NCBI GenBank assembly: GCA_022539475.1
Contig: VCMS01000145.1
Span: forward strand, 62,001-126,000
DNA: 64,000 nt
From: Gracilaria domingensis
Taxonomy: Eukaryota > Rhodophyta > Florideophyceae > Gracilariales > Gracilariaceae
Direction of reading: 5' to 3'
The notes beneath the pieces are model-generated. The model did not search any database. It saw only the letters and a list, made by a program, of their open reading frames with translations, and was not told the origin of the DNA. The translations under genes and the position numbers were made by a program. Positions 1 to 11,565 of the stretch are shown in pieces. Each line of letters begins with the position of its first letter. Position 1 is the stretch's first letter.

Positions 1-41
1 ATATCACCCTAACGTCATCCACATGCTCTCATCTTGTGCTC

Positions 42-347
42 ATGAACATGGTTGAACGTAAACAGAATCGAAGATTCGTTTGTCACATCTGCTCACATCC
101 ATTTGACCAGAGACAAAACCTGGACCGTCACCTCTCAGCTGTTCATTTCATCTCAGATCTTTTCCACTGTGAGGTATGCGACGTTGCTTTCCCGCGAAGA
201 GGAATGTTGAACTCTCACAAGAAGATAGTTCACCAAATCTTTGGCCGTTACAAATGTGATTCATGCCTCGCCTATTTCACCACAAAACATGATATGGATA
301 CACATATCTCACGAGTTCATGAGACAGCTAGGATCGATCCTCAGTGA
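42..347 (+). CDS. C2H2 zinc-finger protein, 3' part
   Basis: The frame encodes three classical C2H2 zinc fingers in a row (CHIC...H, CEVC...H, CDSC...H), each closing with a His-x3-5-His pair, and stops with TGA at 345-347. Proteins of this type normally bind DNA in the nucleus; no target can be inferred. The first ATG is at 42, but the same frame is open back to base 3, so the gene may begin outside the window and only its last exon be seen here. After the third finger only a short tail remains. The second finger spacing is regular and no key Cys or His is missing, so the visible part looks functional. It is not obviously related to the zinc-finger gene at 61.1 kb, which has single-finger U1-like spacing. 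Confidence 0.6.
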   Translation: MNMVERKQNRRFVCHICSHPFDQRQNLDRHLSAVHFISDLFHCEVCDVAFPRRGMLNSHKKIVHQIFGRYKCDSCLAYFTTKHDMDTHISRVHETARIDPQ

Positions 348-1866
348 TGATGCTTCTTAAACCTGCCTCTGTCGTTCAAACTATAGTGGAATCATACTAA
401 TTCATGCACAGATGCATAAGTTTTCTCCATGATGGTTAGTGTTGAGTCTGTATGTGCTTCTCAGATCTCTTCCAGAGCTTGTAAAATGTCTGGCCATAAC
501 GGTTTGCTTCAATCTTCTCGAAAGATTTGGACAACTCGTTTTATTCAATGAGTTCTGTCATTGTTTCAGAACCATTCTGAACTCAAGCTGAAGGGTAGTC
601 CTCGTCGCATTTCCTATAGGATGGAATCACACTTGTATCACTTCAGAAACGTAAGACCCCAAGAACTCATCTTCCAAGCCTTTATATTCTGTAAGTGAGT
701 GGTGCAGAAAGGGCCCAGAATTATCTACGCGAGCGAAAGTAGCTTGAAAAGCAGAACGAGTACCCCTGCTACCAAGCAAAAAGGGGAAGGTTGTGGACTA
801 CAGGTTCAGGCGCAGTGTCGGCAAGAAGGAATCCAGACCATACCAGTCCACTACACTCCAAAAGCTTCCGATGCTAAACGTTTGCGAACTCATCGGGACT
901 GAGATGGGGCAATTTTCCCTGTTTCCAGAATGGGCCGCATGAAATTCGCTTCCGCTTGCGACACATTTTGGATGTAGATTAGCCAAGGACAATGAACATC
1001 ATCACACCTCAAGATTCTCATCAACCGTTCTGATCGACTTCCATCAATGCCTCCTGATTTCCACGTCAAACTCAATTCCTCTCCAACGCTGTCGCGCTTT
1101 AGATCTTTTCCTCCTTCTATACGCAACGTTTCTCGCTAGAGCCAAGGTGGGCGGAGAAGGATCGAAGATCAATACCGCTAGTGCCGATAAAGAATACTTT
1201 AACAAAAGACGGCCCAAGCTTACTTCTTTCCCTTTTTAAACATCCGATGTTCTTTCTTTCTGTGTCTGTAGTTCAAGGCTGTCTCAAGTGGCGATTAGTG
1301 AAGAAATTGCTACACAATAAGGTATTGCTTCGGTGTGGAGGGAATCTACCGGATACTCGAAGTGCATTTCATGGGTGATTACGGCTTGCGGAATCGTTGG
1401 TGAGGTCGGCAATGGTTGGAGTTGTGTCGGAGCCAACGAAGACTACTCGAACGAAAAGCTGAATTCGGTGCTAGGGATGATCGGTGTCTTTCGAAGGGTG
1501 ACGGCGGTGAGAGCAGCCCCAACGCTGAATGGGCGGACTCGGCCACTCGGCCTCGCCGACGCCGGTGGGCGGGCAGCGCGATGTGGGCGGCAGCGGATGC
1601 GGCGGCCACCGGCGTCGACGGAGAGTTGTAGTTGTAGGCAGAGGGTTTTGGCCCAAAGGGGGGTTCTTGTCTTTACCTTGCGCTGCTGGACGTCGTGTAC
1701 AGGTTGAAAACGTGAGCCGTTGTGGCGCAACTCGCCCGAACTTTGAAAAATTATGCGGAAGCAAAGACTAGTTTTGCAGCCACGCTCGCGGTTGGGCGAC
1801 AAACGATCTGTTTCTCTTCAGCACAAATGCTACGCTGAGCACATTGTGCTGCACATCCAGTTCCGG
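348..1866. other. no supported gene
   Basis: Only short, mutually overlapping frames are seen. A GC-rich patch at about 1480-1640 keeps several frames open on both strands simply because of base composition. A donor-like GTAAGT occurs near 690 but no matching branch site and acceptor were found. Confidence 0.5.
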
Positions 1867-1991
1867 GACGTTCTGTCACTGGCATGTCACAAAAGTGACA
1901 TTCTGTCACTGAGATGTCAGTATGGTGGATGTCAATATGGTGACATTCTTTCACTGACATGGCGTTGGGATGACATTCTGTCACTGACATG
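1867..1991. repeat. short minisatellite, four 20-bp cores
   Basis: A 20-base core, GACATTCTGTCACTGACATG, recurs with one to three changes starting at about 1867, 1897, 1942 and 1972. The spacers between cores differ (10, 25 and 10 bases) and themselves contain GATGTC/GTCA fragments, so the array grew from sub-motifs rather than by clean unit duplication. Confidence 0.75.
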
Positions 1992-2353
1992 TCGCTGTAT
2001 GGTTTGGAAGGCGAGCAACTGCTCAAGCTCATTTGTGTCTTGTTCGAACATCTATTAGGGACAGCATTCCTCTCGGGCTCCATGCAAATCGCTCAAAGGT
2101 TTGTCAATTACAGTGAGGCGGTCCTGTTACTATTGGCTTCCACAGGCCGACAGGCCACACGCCTGCTGATGTTTTCCGAACCGGTGAATGTTTTACAACG
2201 CGCCATTCTTCGGCCGGATTGTCGGCGGACGAACTATAATTCCAGCTCCACTAACAGGTAACAGTTATCCTTAGCACAACAAATATGTCCAAGTCGCAAG
2301 AGTTTGAATACTGTTTTACAAACATTCTCTTTGTGGACAACAGGAGTTTATTA

Positions 2354-4393
2354 ACGCAGCATGCCCTAATGTAGATTTGGTGCCCAAATGTAATTCTCAT
2401 ATGTTGGCCACATTCTCCGCGAGATACCAAGATGGCCTCCGCCCAAGTCGGACCAAACCAACTTTGTCGTCCTGGTTCTCCTTAGCCGAGATCCATTTCG
2501 CGCTTTTACTTAGGGCGTCTTGGAGAACACAATATGCGCTGTCAAGCAAACCCAAAAAGAGATTAACGAAGGCCATAAAACGCAAACGCTGCAATCATAA
2601 GTATAGACTAGAAAAAGTAAACGCAATACATTTGAGACATCTTCTTTATTGTTCCCGATAAGAAACCGTATGAACAGACGCCTATAACCACTCGTTCACC
2701 GCCAAAAAACCATAACAGTCCGTACAAATACAAACCAAAAGGCCGCCCTTCAATCCGAACTCAAAGCAGACTAACCTCTCCTCTTCAAAGATGGCCACCT
2801 TCATAGCTCATCACACCGGTGATGACCGCGACCACATGGCTGTGTGCACAGCTGACGAACGCGTTCGCAAATACGGAGGTGGGCCAACATATACACTGTC
2901 AATGCTGGAAGAAGCCATATTATATGTGCATACACACCATACCTCTTTCACAGAGGCAGCCGAACATTATGGTATTCCTTTCAATTCGCTTACCAGACAT
3001 TACCGCAGCTGGGACAATCTGTGTCCCCAGCACGAGCCAACCAACCTGGAGGACATCAAACTGTCATTGAGAGAGCCTCAACGTTCACCGGGTTTGTTAC
3101 AACAGGAAGAACAGTTAATTACTGAAGCAATCAAGGACTACGCACGAATGAAGACACCGCTTACCAGAGTAACCGTCCTCATCTCTGTCCAGTTTTTTTG
3201 TATCAAAGCTCTCAGTGCGTCGAAAGAAAGAGATCAAGCGCTACTTCCGTGATGGCAGACCAGGGTATAGACGGATGCCATTTTTTTTGAGAAGACATCC
3301 CGTGCTTCAGTTCAAGAGCGTGCGAGTGATTGATGATCGCCGAGTGGGAGCCGTGTTCAAAAAACATGTTTCTGAACACATTGCGAAAATCAATGCGGCC
3401 ATTGACAGATACCAAATCCGAGACAAACACAAAATTTGGAATGTAGACCAGAAATCGATAAGCTTCATAAAGATCATGAGTAGAAGAATACGCAAGATGC
3501 TTGGTCCAACATTCACGACGTTAGTTCAGACATTGGCTAGAACTAAGGGAAACCAAGATCCTGTAACGGTAATTCCATTCGTGTCGGCAGCAGGACGTAC
3601 ACTGACACCGGTGATTGTCTTTCCTGGGAAGCTCGCGAAGTAGCGCAAAGTGAATAGAGAGTACCAGAGTCTCCATTCCGTCTTGCCCTACTGTCGCTTG
3701 TATCAACGGGATCCGACGGGAGTTCATACTGTCAAATTCGCCGATTGGGGGAAGAAGTTTGTGCAGGAAGTTTCTGTCTTTCGCAATCCAGGTGAGAAGG
3801 TTATACTGCTACTGGACGGTTAAAGCGCACACGTCGAGCTTTTCTCCATTTGTCCCCTTCGTGATTCCAATGTGATTGTAATTGGGCTTCCTTCACATAC
3901 CTCACAGCGCTTGCAACCTTTAGACGTAGGAGTGTTCCCGTCCTTCAAATCGCACCTTCAAGGCGCGATTCACAGGGAAGCGCAAATGAAGTGAGTATTG
4001 GACGCCTTCGACGTCGGAAATTGCATAACGGATGCCTATAGAAAGTCGGTGACCATGTCAAATATTCGCGCTGGGTTTGAAAAGTCGGGAGCGCTCGTAC
4101 ATTCCGAGAGCGAGGCGTCGGCTTCGCTGTTCAAATGGTTGTTTTCAGACAATAAGGCAGCGCTGCATCATTACAGAACGAGAAAAGGTCGTAGGACAAG
4201 CAAGCGCGGTCGCTGCTCAAAGATGCTATTGTTGAAGAGAACAGCGTTATTCGTATCAATTCTGAATCAGGCATAAACTTCACCAACGCTGCAGTTGTGG
4301 AGGCTTTGAAGCGTCGCTAAAAACAGAGCTCCTCGAAAACAGTATCCTCCGCTCCCATCAAAGACAGTATTTCCACATTAGGGCAAGTTGCGT
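2354..4393 (+). mobile_element. pogo/Tigger-like DNA transposon, complete ends
   Basis: The ends are 22-bp terminal inverted repeats at 2354-2375 and 4372-4393 that match at 19 of 22 positions and share the core TGCCCTAATGT. Both ends are flanked by the dinucleotide TA (2352-2353 and 4394-4395), the target duplication expected of the Tc1/mariner-pogo superfamily. The 2,040-bp length and a single transposase of the psq-HTH plus DDE type fit pogo/Tigger/jerky elements. The ends are intact, but the transposase is dead, so movement would need an enzyme from elsewhere. Confidence 0.85.
2791..4320 (+). pseudogene. pogo/CENP-B-type transposase, degraded
   Basis: The ATG at 2791 starts a protein with an N-terminal psq-type helix-turn-helix (roughly residues 35-75, motif YTLSMLEEAI... 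followed by AAEHYGIPFNSLTRHY). A DDE_1 nuclease core follows: NVDQKS carries the first catalytic Asp, VTVIPFVSAAGRTLTPVIVF is the strand before the second, and LLLDG...SAH with LPSHTSQRLQPLDVGVF is the hallmark of the family. The gene is inactive. The frame changes in a run of seven T near 3192 and again near 4195, and in-frame stops lie at 3641, 3821 and 3992. The middle stop falls beside the second catalytic Asp. The last frame ends at TAA 4318-4320, 50 bases before the right inverted repeat. Confidence 0.85.
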
Positions 4394-4395
4394 TA

Positions 4396-4986
4396 CTTTA
4401 GTTTGAATGCTAACCGAGCACGTGCCCAAGTTAAAAATTTTGTTAATGGTTGACAGCGAGGGGTATACAGAACATCCCACGCCTTTTACATACTTTGTCC
4501 TCCTACGGCTTTCTAAAGACATTCATTAACGTTGCCGCAGTTTCTAGTACCGGCGGTACCCACCACCACCAATCTTAGCTTGCCGCAAACCCCAAGTGCT
4601 AATAGCGAATGATTCTGCAAGATAGCATTTAATGATCTCCTACAAAACAAGTCACTCTACTGAGGATGGCATCCCTCACAAAACATAAGAAGTATATTAA
4701 GCCCCCGTTCCTCTTAATATCTCGACAAGAATCGCTCAGATTTCTGGCTTGCAAATCAATCCACCCTTTAGACTCCTCGCGGTGTTGTCATAATGTCCCT
4801 TTTGAATTTATCTTATGCACAGCATTTTCAAATTACGACTCTTTCATATCAGAAATTTGTCTATCTGTTTCGAAGCAAACACTGATCTGTTCTTGCAACG
4901 AGATATAATAGACATCTTCTGACCAAACTTTGAAAGATAGAACAGCAACGTCTCACCCAATCTCCATTAAATTTTTGTACGGGGAT
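4396..4986. other. AT-rich spacer, nothing recognised
   Basis: Sequence between the pogo-like element and the gypsy 5' LTR. Only short chance frames are present. Confidence 0.4.
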
Positions 4987-5956
4987 TGTGAAGCCTGCGA
5001 AAGGCGCGACGTTGCAAGAGACCCGATTACAAATTGTATTGGAAAAATGGTAGAACGACAAGCAAATTAATTAGCTGTCAAGAACTGATTTATTTAAAAG
5101 AAATCAAATTGTCGTTGACATGCAATATTACACTAAGACGTTAGTTTGGCGCCGAAAACTAGTAACATGGAAAATAATTCGACCAGAAATCAACGAGTAA
5201 TTACTGGAACCGAAGTAAGTGAGACTAGATAAGCTCGTCTCAGGATAGAGTGAGCCTTGTCTACAAGAAAGGCCGAACTTGCGCAGATATCTACAGGGCG
5301 CACAAAGTAACAAAAGATATAAATATTAGCTACTGCCAATCAAAATCATCTATTCCTTCAATACTAGACAAATTGTTTCAAAAGTAGTGTAGATGTACCC
5401 TTGATACACCTTACATAAGCAAAAACTATTCAAAGCAAATTTTTTTTATATAAACCCCCGAAACAACTGCCTTAATCTTTTTGCATTCAAGAGCATACCA
5501 CCTTTACGACCTCACACATTCCTTTTTTGGCACACCTGCACTACCCTTCAAAGCAGACCGCTCTTCCTTGCCTCCAATTGTTTCTCACTCATACCAACCG
5601 CCAAAGACTAGGTCTCCCGCTCCAAAACCCGTTTCTTTAAGGCTCGTCGCGCTGACCCATCGCTGGCTTTTCTCGCACGGCAACAAAGTCACTTCCTTAA
5701 CAGCAGTATCCAGTTCTTGCGGACGTGAGACTAACTTCTCCGAACTTTGTGTGTCAGTTGTTTCCGCGCCGCTGCGAAGTACGATATTTCTCGGTCGCTG
5801 TGCGGCTAATCTCTCTAGATAACCAATACATTTTCCGGCAGATGGACGCTACATTTGTCGTCGACTACAGCTAGACGGCTGGTACGCCATGGTGTTTGTC
5901 TCAGCCTCTAGTTTTTCACCACCAGCGTTATTTACCCCCACAATATGACGTCCACA
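4987..5956 (+). repeat. 5' LTR of the gypsy fossil
   Basis: This 970-bp repeat is homologous to 13426-14871 once the insertion in the latter is set aside. It contains a TATA-like stretch followed by an A/C-rich leader near 5448-5480, the likely promoter of the element. Confidence 0.85.
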
Positions 5957-6147
5957 TGGTTCCCTTAGGAGGACGCCGTGCCGCGTGAAAGTATTTTGTC
6001 GTGTAATGAGTCTTCGACCGATAGCAGGAAATTCCTGTTCTATTTCGAAAATGTTGTTAATTTTGAAATAGCGGACGCTGGCAAGGCTCTGAAGCTTCTT
6101 AGTTACCTCGAAGGAAAAGTGTTTTACTTCTATTAGGATACCTATGC

Positions 6148-7728
6148 ATGATTGAGTCTATGACGAGGGAGGCCCATGATTACGAAGGAGTGAAGCAAGC
6201 CCTCATCGACCGCTTTGGGGCTGCTAAAGAACCGGAAGGGCAGATTCGTTGTGTCGTCACTGCTCGTCTGCACTACTGGGACTTTTTGGCGTCCCTGAAG
6301 AAGATGGACGCTTGCTCCAAGTTGACAGGGTTCAATGAGAAGGGGAAGTTTGACCTTCTTCGCAATGCTGCTATGCGATATGCGGATCTAGCCCAGTTTG
6401 TGGTCTTTCGCGGGGCTGATAGTTTTAAAGCCCTCAATCGTCTCTCTTAGTCTTTTGTTGCTGAAAGATAAGCCCTGGGTTTTTATAAAGCATTGAGTGC
6501 AATTCCGCCGCCCAAACATGTATTGAAGAGGCCGGGGAAGTCGTAGACCGCACGTCCGAGAAGCCGCGCCACTAGAAGACAAAGTTGAGCGACTGGCTGA
6601 GCAGATAGTAGAACTTCACCTCCTTGTTAAGAAGAACCAGAATGGTGGACTTCGGCAAGAGAAGGATCAAACGTGTTCGTACTGTCAGTAACCGGGTCAC
6701 TTCGCGAATCGTTGTGAGTTGAACCCACACCACAACACCCTTTGTGGTCGTTGTGGAAGAATTGGACACTCCGCCGTGACTTGTTGGTCGAAACCCAAGG
6801 CCGAAGCAGAGCACAATGTGTCATTTGAATGCGTGAAGTCAGATTCAATCGCTAAGAGGGCCTTGAAGGAGAAAAACGCTCTCGCCAGGGCCGAGGAGAA
6901 CCAAGTTTCAGTTGTTTTTAATGACTTCGATGATGAAGAAGTCGTGACTGCAACGAAGAGTGATGCGGATGGTGCCGCTTTACGAAAGCAGCCGCATACG
7001 GAGGTGCTACTCTGTATCTCACCAGTGATGTTCCCGCAGAACAAGACGCTGGAACAGCCCCTAAGCCTTCAGTCGGAGGCTCGAAGGCCGATTCCAAGCC
7101 ACGTAAGGCGGCGGCGGCGGCGAAATCAAAGGCCAAGCCTAGGAAGATCAAGATCCAGGATCCATCGGCAAGTACAAAATTTACGAGGAACTTGCCAAAG
7201 CCCCGTCGGGTATTACCTTTGGCCAGTTGGCTCGTGGTGATGCCGACGAAGCGAAGAAGGATCTTCGAAGAATTCTATCTGGCAGATTCACTGGGAAAAA
7301 GGTTGCTTTTGCTCAAGCTCCGGCGTTACCACCAGCGCTAAAAGTTGTCAATGTGCCCGTGTATGGAACGGTTTCGCAGGCATTGCTGGATTCAGGAGCC
7401 ATGCCTAATCTGATTTCCACTGCCCTCACCCATGCGCTTTCCCTCGAACTGTAGCGTTCAAACAGGAGGATAATCGTTGCAGACGGTACGAGGTCCATGG
7501 TTCGAGGAAGCCTGCAGAACACCCCCGTAGTCTTCGGAACCCTTCGAGTTCCGCTTGACTTCTAGGTTGTTGAGAATCCTCCTTTCCATGTAATCATTGG
7601 ATGTCCAGCTTTGGAATCGCTCCGAGCCTGTCTGGACCTCGGTACGCAGCAAGTGACTATGCAGTCTGACGGACACTCAGCTGTCATACAACTTGATCAT
7701 CATCGCCCGAGTCTGGAGCTAATTGATG
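6148..7728 (+). pseudogene. gypsy fossil: gag and protease remains
   Basis: The gag part has a retrotransposon capsid-like segment around 6148-6450 and paired CCHC zinc knuckles at about 6680-6790 (CGRCGRIGHSAVTC is the clearer one). A basic Lys/Ala/Pro-rich tract follows, then an aspartic protease domain around 7330-7460 with the motif ALLDSGAMPNLIS. The region is broken and stops at the insertion of the solo LTR at 7729. Confidence 0.75.
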
Positions 7729-8689
7729 ATGTGGAGCAAACCCTTTGGGGTCTCTTGGTTTTGTCAACTCTTTTAAGGATTCGTACCTGGGTGATGGAGG
7801 TGTGGGTGAGTCATGGATATGATCCCTTCATGAGAGGAATGAACGCTGGTTCTACCTGACCTTTCTTAGGTGGACTGGGTTTTGACGCCATTGCCTGGTG
7901 TGGAACACGCGGGATGTGTGTAGTATGCATGGGTGCATTGTACCATGAGGTACCCTGACAGTGGGTGATCCACGTGTATGGACCTCATGAGGTGTGCACT
8001 ACTTTAGTTAATATTGTTAGTTTAATGTGTAGTTAGACCTACTTAGGTGAGCGCGACCTCGCCGTCGCGAGCACTTAGTAAAGTCAACCAAGTCTCGCTT
8101 CGAAAACTGCCACTCTGAAGTGGGAACACTTGAGACTCATCTCTTGAGTGTGGGCCCTTGTCGTCGCTGCCCTTGCCGGTGCACAACTCCACACGGAGGG
8201 TCACCACAAATGGCATCAGTGCGCAAACTCCCCTTGGGAAGCCTTAGGATCTCTGAATACCCAGTGAGGGTTGACCTTTTGTTTGTTTCTTATTCCTGAG
8301 TGCAGGACAGATTTCCGCCCCAGTACTGGGTTCTTTTGTTGTTTCTCTTTTGTTTCTCCCCGTCTTTCGGGCCTGTTGACTGCTTGCGCACGGCTCTTGA
8401 CTCCTGTTTTCTGGATCTTTTCTTTCCCTTTTTCTTTTCGGGCTACGCCTCCTCTCGGAATCTACAGTCCACTCTCTCGAGTTTCTCTACCATTTTCCCA
8501 CTCTTTCTGGATTTTTCCTACCTTTCTGGCTTCTCTATTTCACCTCTGTAGGTTCTACCTCAGCCCACTACTGGCTTTACACCCAGGTCCTTGGTGGCAA
8601 CAGAGGCTCTCCAGCCGAGCTTCCATCCCAACAGGGAGCAGGATCTCGAACGTCCTGTGCGTGTTTCCCGTTTCCGGGCTTGCACCACA
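7729..8689. mobile_element. solo LTR, family A, inside the gypsy fossil
   Basis: A 961-bp unit starts TGTGGAGCAAAC and ends TTGCACCACA, that is, with a 10-bp inverted terminus, and is flanked by a perfect 5-bp duplication GATGA (7724-7728 and 8690-8694). It aligns with 16738-17789 and 62467-63440; the best shared block holds the motif GACCTC-N4-GTCGCGAGCAC (near 8055-8080 here). No internal region accompanies it, so it is a solo LTR left by recombination and is younger than its gypsy host. Confidence 0.8.
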
Positions 8690-8694
8690 GATGA

Positions 8695-10068
8695 CACTAT
8701 TCAGGCAGACAGCGAAGATTTCACGTCGATTTCGGAATCCTTCTTCTCGGACAGCGAAAGAGAGGAGGATGAAGACAATGACATCCCCCTACCCGGAGGC
8801 AAGCCGGACACTTCTGTTTATGCTCTGGCTACGATGGTTGAAAGAGAAGTCCCAGCTTCTAAGCAGCCCACCTCAATGGTATTGACAGGAAACTTTTGGC
8901 GGAACTCAATATCGCCGAAGATCAACACGAGCCTGTTGTCTTTCGGTCACACGTGTTGGTCGAAGAGCGACGCAGGTTCGAAGACGCAGAGAATAGTGAA
9001 GAAAGAGCAAGTAAAGACGATGACTAAGGCTCTCCCGCGCCTGAGGAAACCCTCGTGATACCGACAAGAAGGGATGTTGTCTTACTCAGACCTGAAGACC
9101 CCAATCGTCGGCCAGACTATCTCATCTTCCGTGTGTACCGCCACTACCCTCAGCTGGCTCCAGGAGATCCGATTCATCCTAACGTTTCTGAGCTGCCATA
9201 TGGCGAAATGGGAGTTTTAGAACTGGACGGCATCGCAGAACAGGTGGTTTGCTTTGGAGAAGGATAGCTTATCCCGGAGGCAGGTAGTGAAGAACTCCTG
9301 CATCAGTCCCCTGAAAGGGAACAACCTGAGAAGCATCTCACCTACGTGGTCCTTGAGGGTTTCGATGAGTCTGAAGGTGGAAGATTGATCAGTTTCGCCC
9401 TCCGCGATGAGCTCGCTACATGAAGCACTCCAAGACCGTGCTCGTCGTCATTTCAGAACGCTTCGACGGATACCAGTGTCAAGCAATACGCCAGTGGCGA
9501 TGTTCTGATTGACGAAAGCAGAGGCATTAAGGAAGATGTTGTGAATGAAGCAGAAGCAAAAGCAGAAGATGAAGATGAAGATGAAGACGAAGATGAACAT
9601 GAAAATGAAGATCAGAATTACTCTCCAGAAGAAGTTGAGATATCTGGTACACCGCTCTATCGTGACCCTGTGCTGACTATACCGACTAAGGACGAGGTAA
9701 CACTGCTACCGCCAGAAGAGGGTGAGCTTGTTAGCGACCTTCTATTCATGCACGTAGAGATGCGTTATCCTGTTCCGTCTCCTTCCCATCTACCGCGCTT
9801 GGGCGTTCATAATATGTGTTTTGGTCGCATGGCACACCTGGAGGAGGACGATAATGGTAGATACGTGATCGCGTTGGAGGAGGAGCTTCCGCGAGAAGAA
9901 TTCCAGCCTCAATTAGACTCGCTAGAGAAAGGCTCTGGAGCTCAGCCGGGACCTTCACAGATAGAAGACACTCCTCGGGCCTCATCTCCAACGCTAGCTG
10001 ATGAAAGTTCAGACCTTGTTCGGACGGTCCCCGAAGAGCAGGCGGAAGATTACCACGTTGATGCGTAA
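8695..10068 (+). pseudogene. gypsy fossil: acidic linker with a twice-repeated domain
   Basis: Between protease and reverse transcriptase lies about 1.4 kb rich in Glu, Asp and Ser, including a Glu/Asp run near 9545-9615 written as a GAA/GAT microsatellite. A domain of roughly 85-100 residues occurs twice, at about 9052-9420 and 9676-9900. Shared landmarks are IPT..-V-LL-PE at the start, P--P--Y--G-M--LE in the middle and GR-I-AL--EL at the end. I do not recognise the domain from any named gypsy linker. The region is broken. Confidence 0.55.
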
Positions 10069-10259
10069 GAAGTATGTTTCACTCCAGAGATCAAGTACTC
10101 ATTGTCGGATCACATCGCTCAAGATTCTAATGGACGTATATTCGACAGGCGAGACTACTATCCCGACACGAACCAGGAAGCTGACATCTCAGAGAGGCTC
10201 TCTCATTTGCCTTCTGAAACACAGTAGAGGCAGCGTGCTACTCTACTTGATCTGGATGT

Positions 10260-11372
10260 CGTGGCCTCGTCATTGTATGACCTCCGCCCCTTGAATGTCC
10301 CCGTAATGCATGAGTTCTCCCTTACCGAAGACACACCGATACATTCGCGAGTACGCCGTCTGTCGCCGGAACATGATGAGGTGGTTAGGAAAGAAGTCCA
10401 CAAGATGCTGTCAGCCAGAATCATCAAGCCTTGTTCGTCGCCTTGGTCCTTCCCAGTGGTCATAGCGGCTAAGAAAGATGGGAAACCGAGGTTTTGAGTG
10501 GACTACAGGTCTTTGAATAAGGTTATGAATGCTGATCGCTGGCCGCTTCCTCACATGGACCAGATCTTCGATGACTTGCGGGGCGCCACCTATTTCACCA
10601 CTTTCGACCTGTTCTCTGGCTATTGGCAGATCCAGATGTCACCCAAGTGCAAGGAAATGACCACTTTTGTCGGCAGACAAGGCAAGTACAAGTTCGAAGT
10701 CATGCCTTTGGAGTCATGAATGCACCTTATACATTTCAACGCTTGATGGACTCAATTCTGAGGCATTGTGAATACGCTCGCGTTTATGTGCACGACGTGT
10801 TCATATATTCTAACAGCCTTGAGGAGCTCATAGAGCATGTGGAAGACGTCCAGAGAATTATAGCATAACATGGGTTGAAGTTGAAGATCTCTAAGTATGA
10901 CTTTGCATGACCTAGGATGGAGCTGCCTGGGCATGTCGTGTACGAAACTGGTGTCGCAGTAGACATGAAGAAAATCGATACAATTCGGAACGCACCTGTC
11001 CCGACTACCGCCACCGAGTTGAGAGGCTTCCTGAGCCTTGCTGGTTATTACCGTCGTTTTGTCACGCACTTTGCTGAAACTTCGTCGGTCTTGCATGCCT
11101 CCATCTCGAGGAAGAGAAGACTTGAATTCACTGACGACATGCTCAAGGCTTTCAATGACCTGAGGCAAAAGCTCACCAGTCTACCGTTGTTGGCATTCCC
11201 CGATTTTGACTCAACTTTTCGTGTGAAGACCGACCCTTCGTCAGTTGCGCTCGGAGCTGTTCTCAATCGAAGAACATCGGATGGAATGTATCACCACATG
11301 CAGTACGCAAGCAGGACCATGACAGCTACAGAGAGAAGTTACTACGTGTGTGAGAAAGAAGCCTTGGCGTGA
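10260..11372 (+). pseudogene. gypsy fossil: reverse transcriptase and RNase H remains
   Basis: Reverse transcriptase motifs are plain: SSPWSFPVVIAAKKDGKPRF, DYRSLNKV, FDLFSGYWQI and the YV-D-F-YS catalytic strand, followed by the tether GFLSLAGYYRRFV. RNase H follows near 11220-11370 with the motif KTDPSSVALGAVL and Y-SRTMTATERSY-V-EKEALA. Motif spelling is Ty3/gypsy rather than copia. The region is broken. Confidence 0.85.
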
Positions 11373-11565
11373 TCTTCGCCTTGAAAAAGTTCAGGATGTA
11401 TCTACTTTGGTCTCAACCTTTCCAGTTGGTCACGGATCACCAAGCATTGAGATATGCATTCACGAAGAAGGGTATGCATGGCAGAATGGCAAGATGGTTG
11501 GGCTTCTAAGCAGAGTAAAAGTTCGAGGTCGTCTATAGATCAGTCAACACGAACCACGCAGCTGA

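Noticed and set aside
1379-1802. Six overlapping frames of 70-120 residues on both strands.
   Set aside because: A short GC-rich patch keeps stops rare in all frames. No frame has a domain, a conserved copy or a clear start context.
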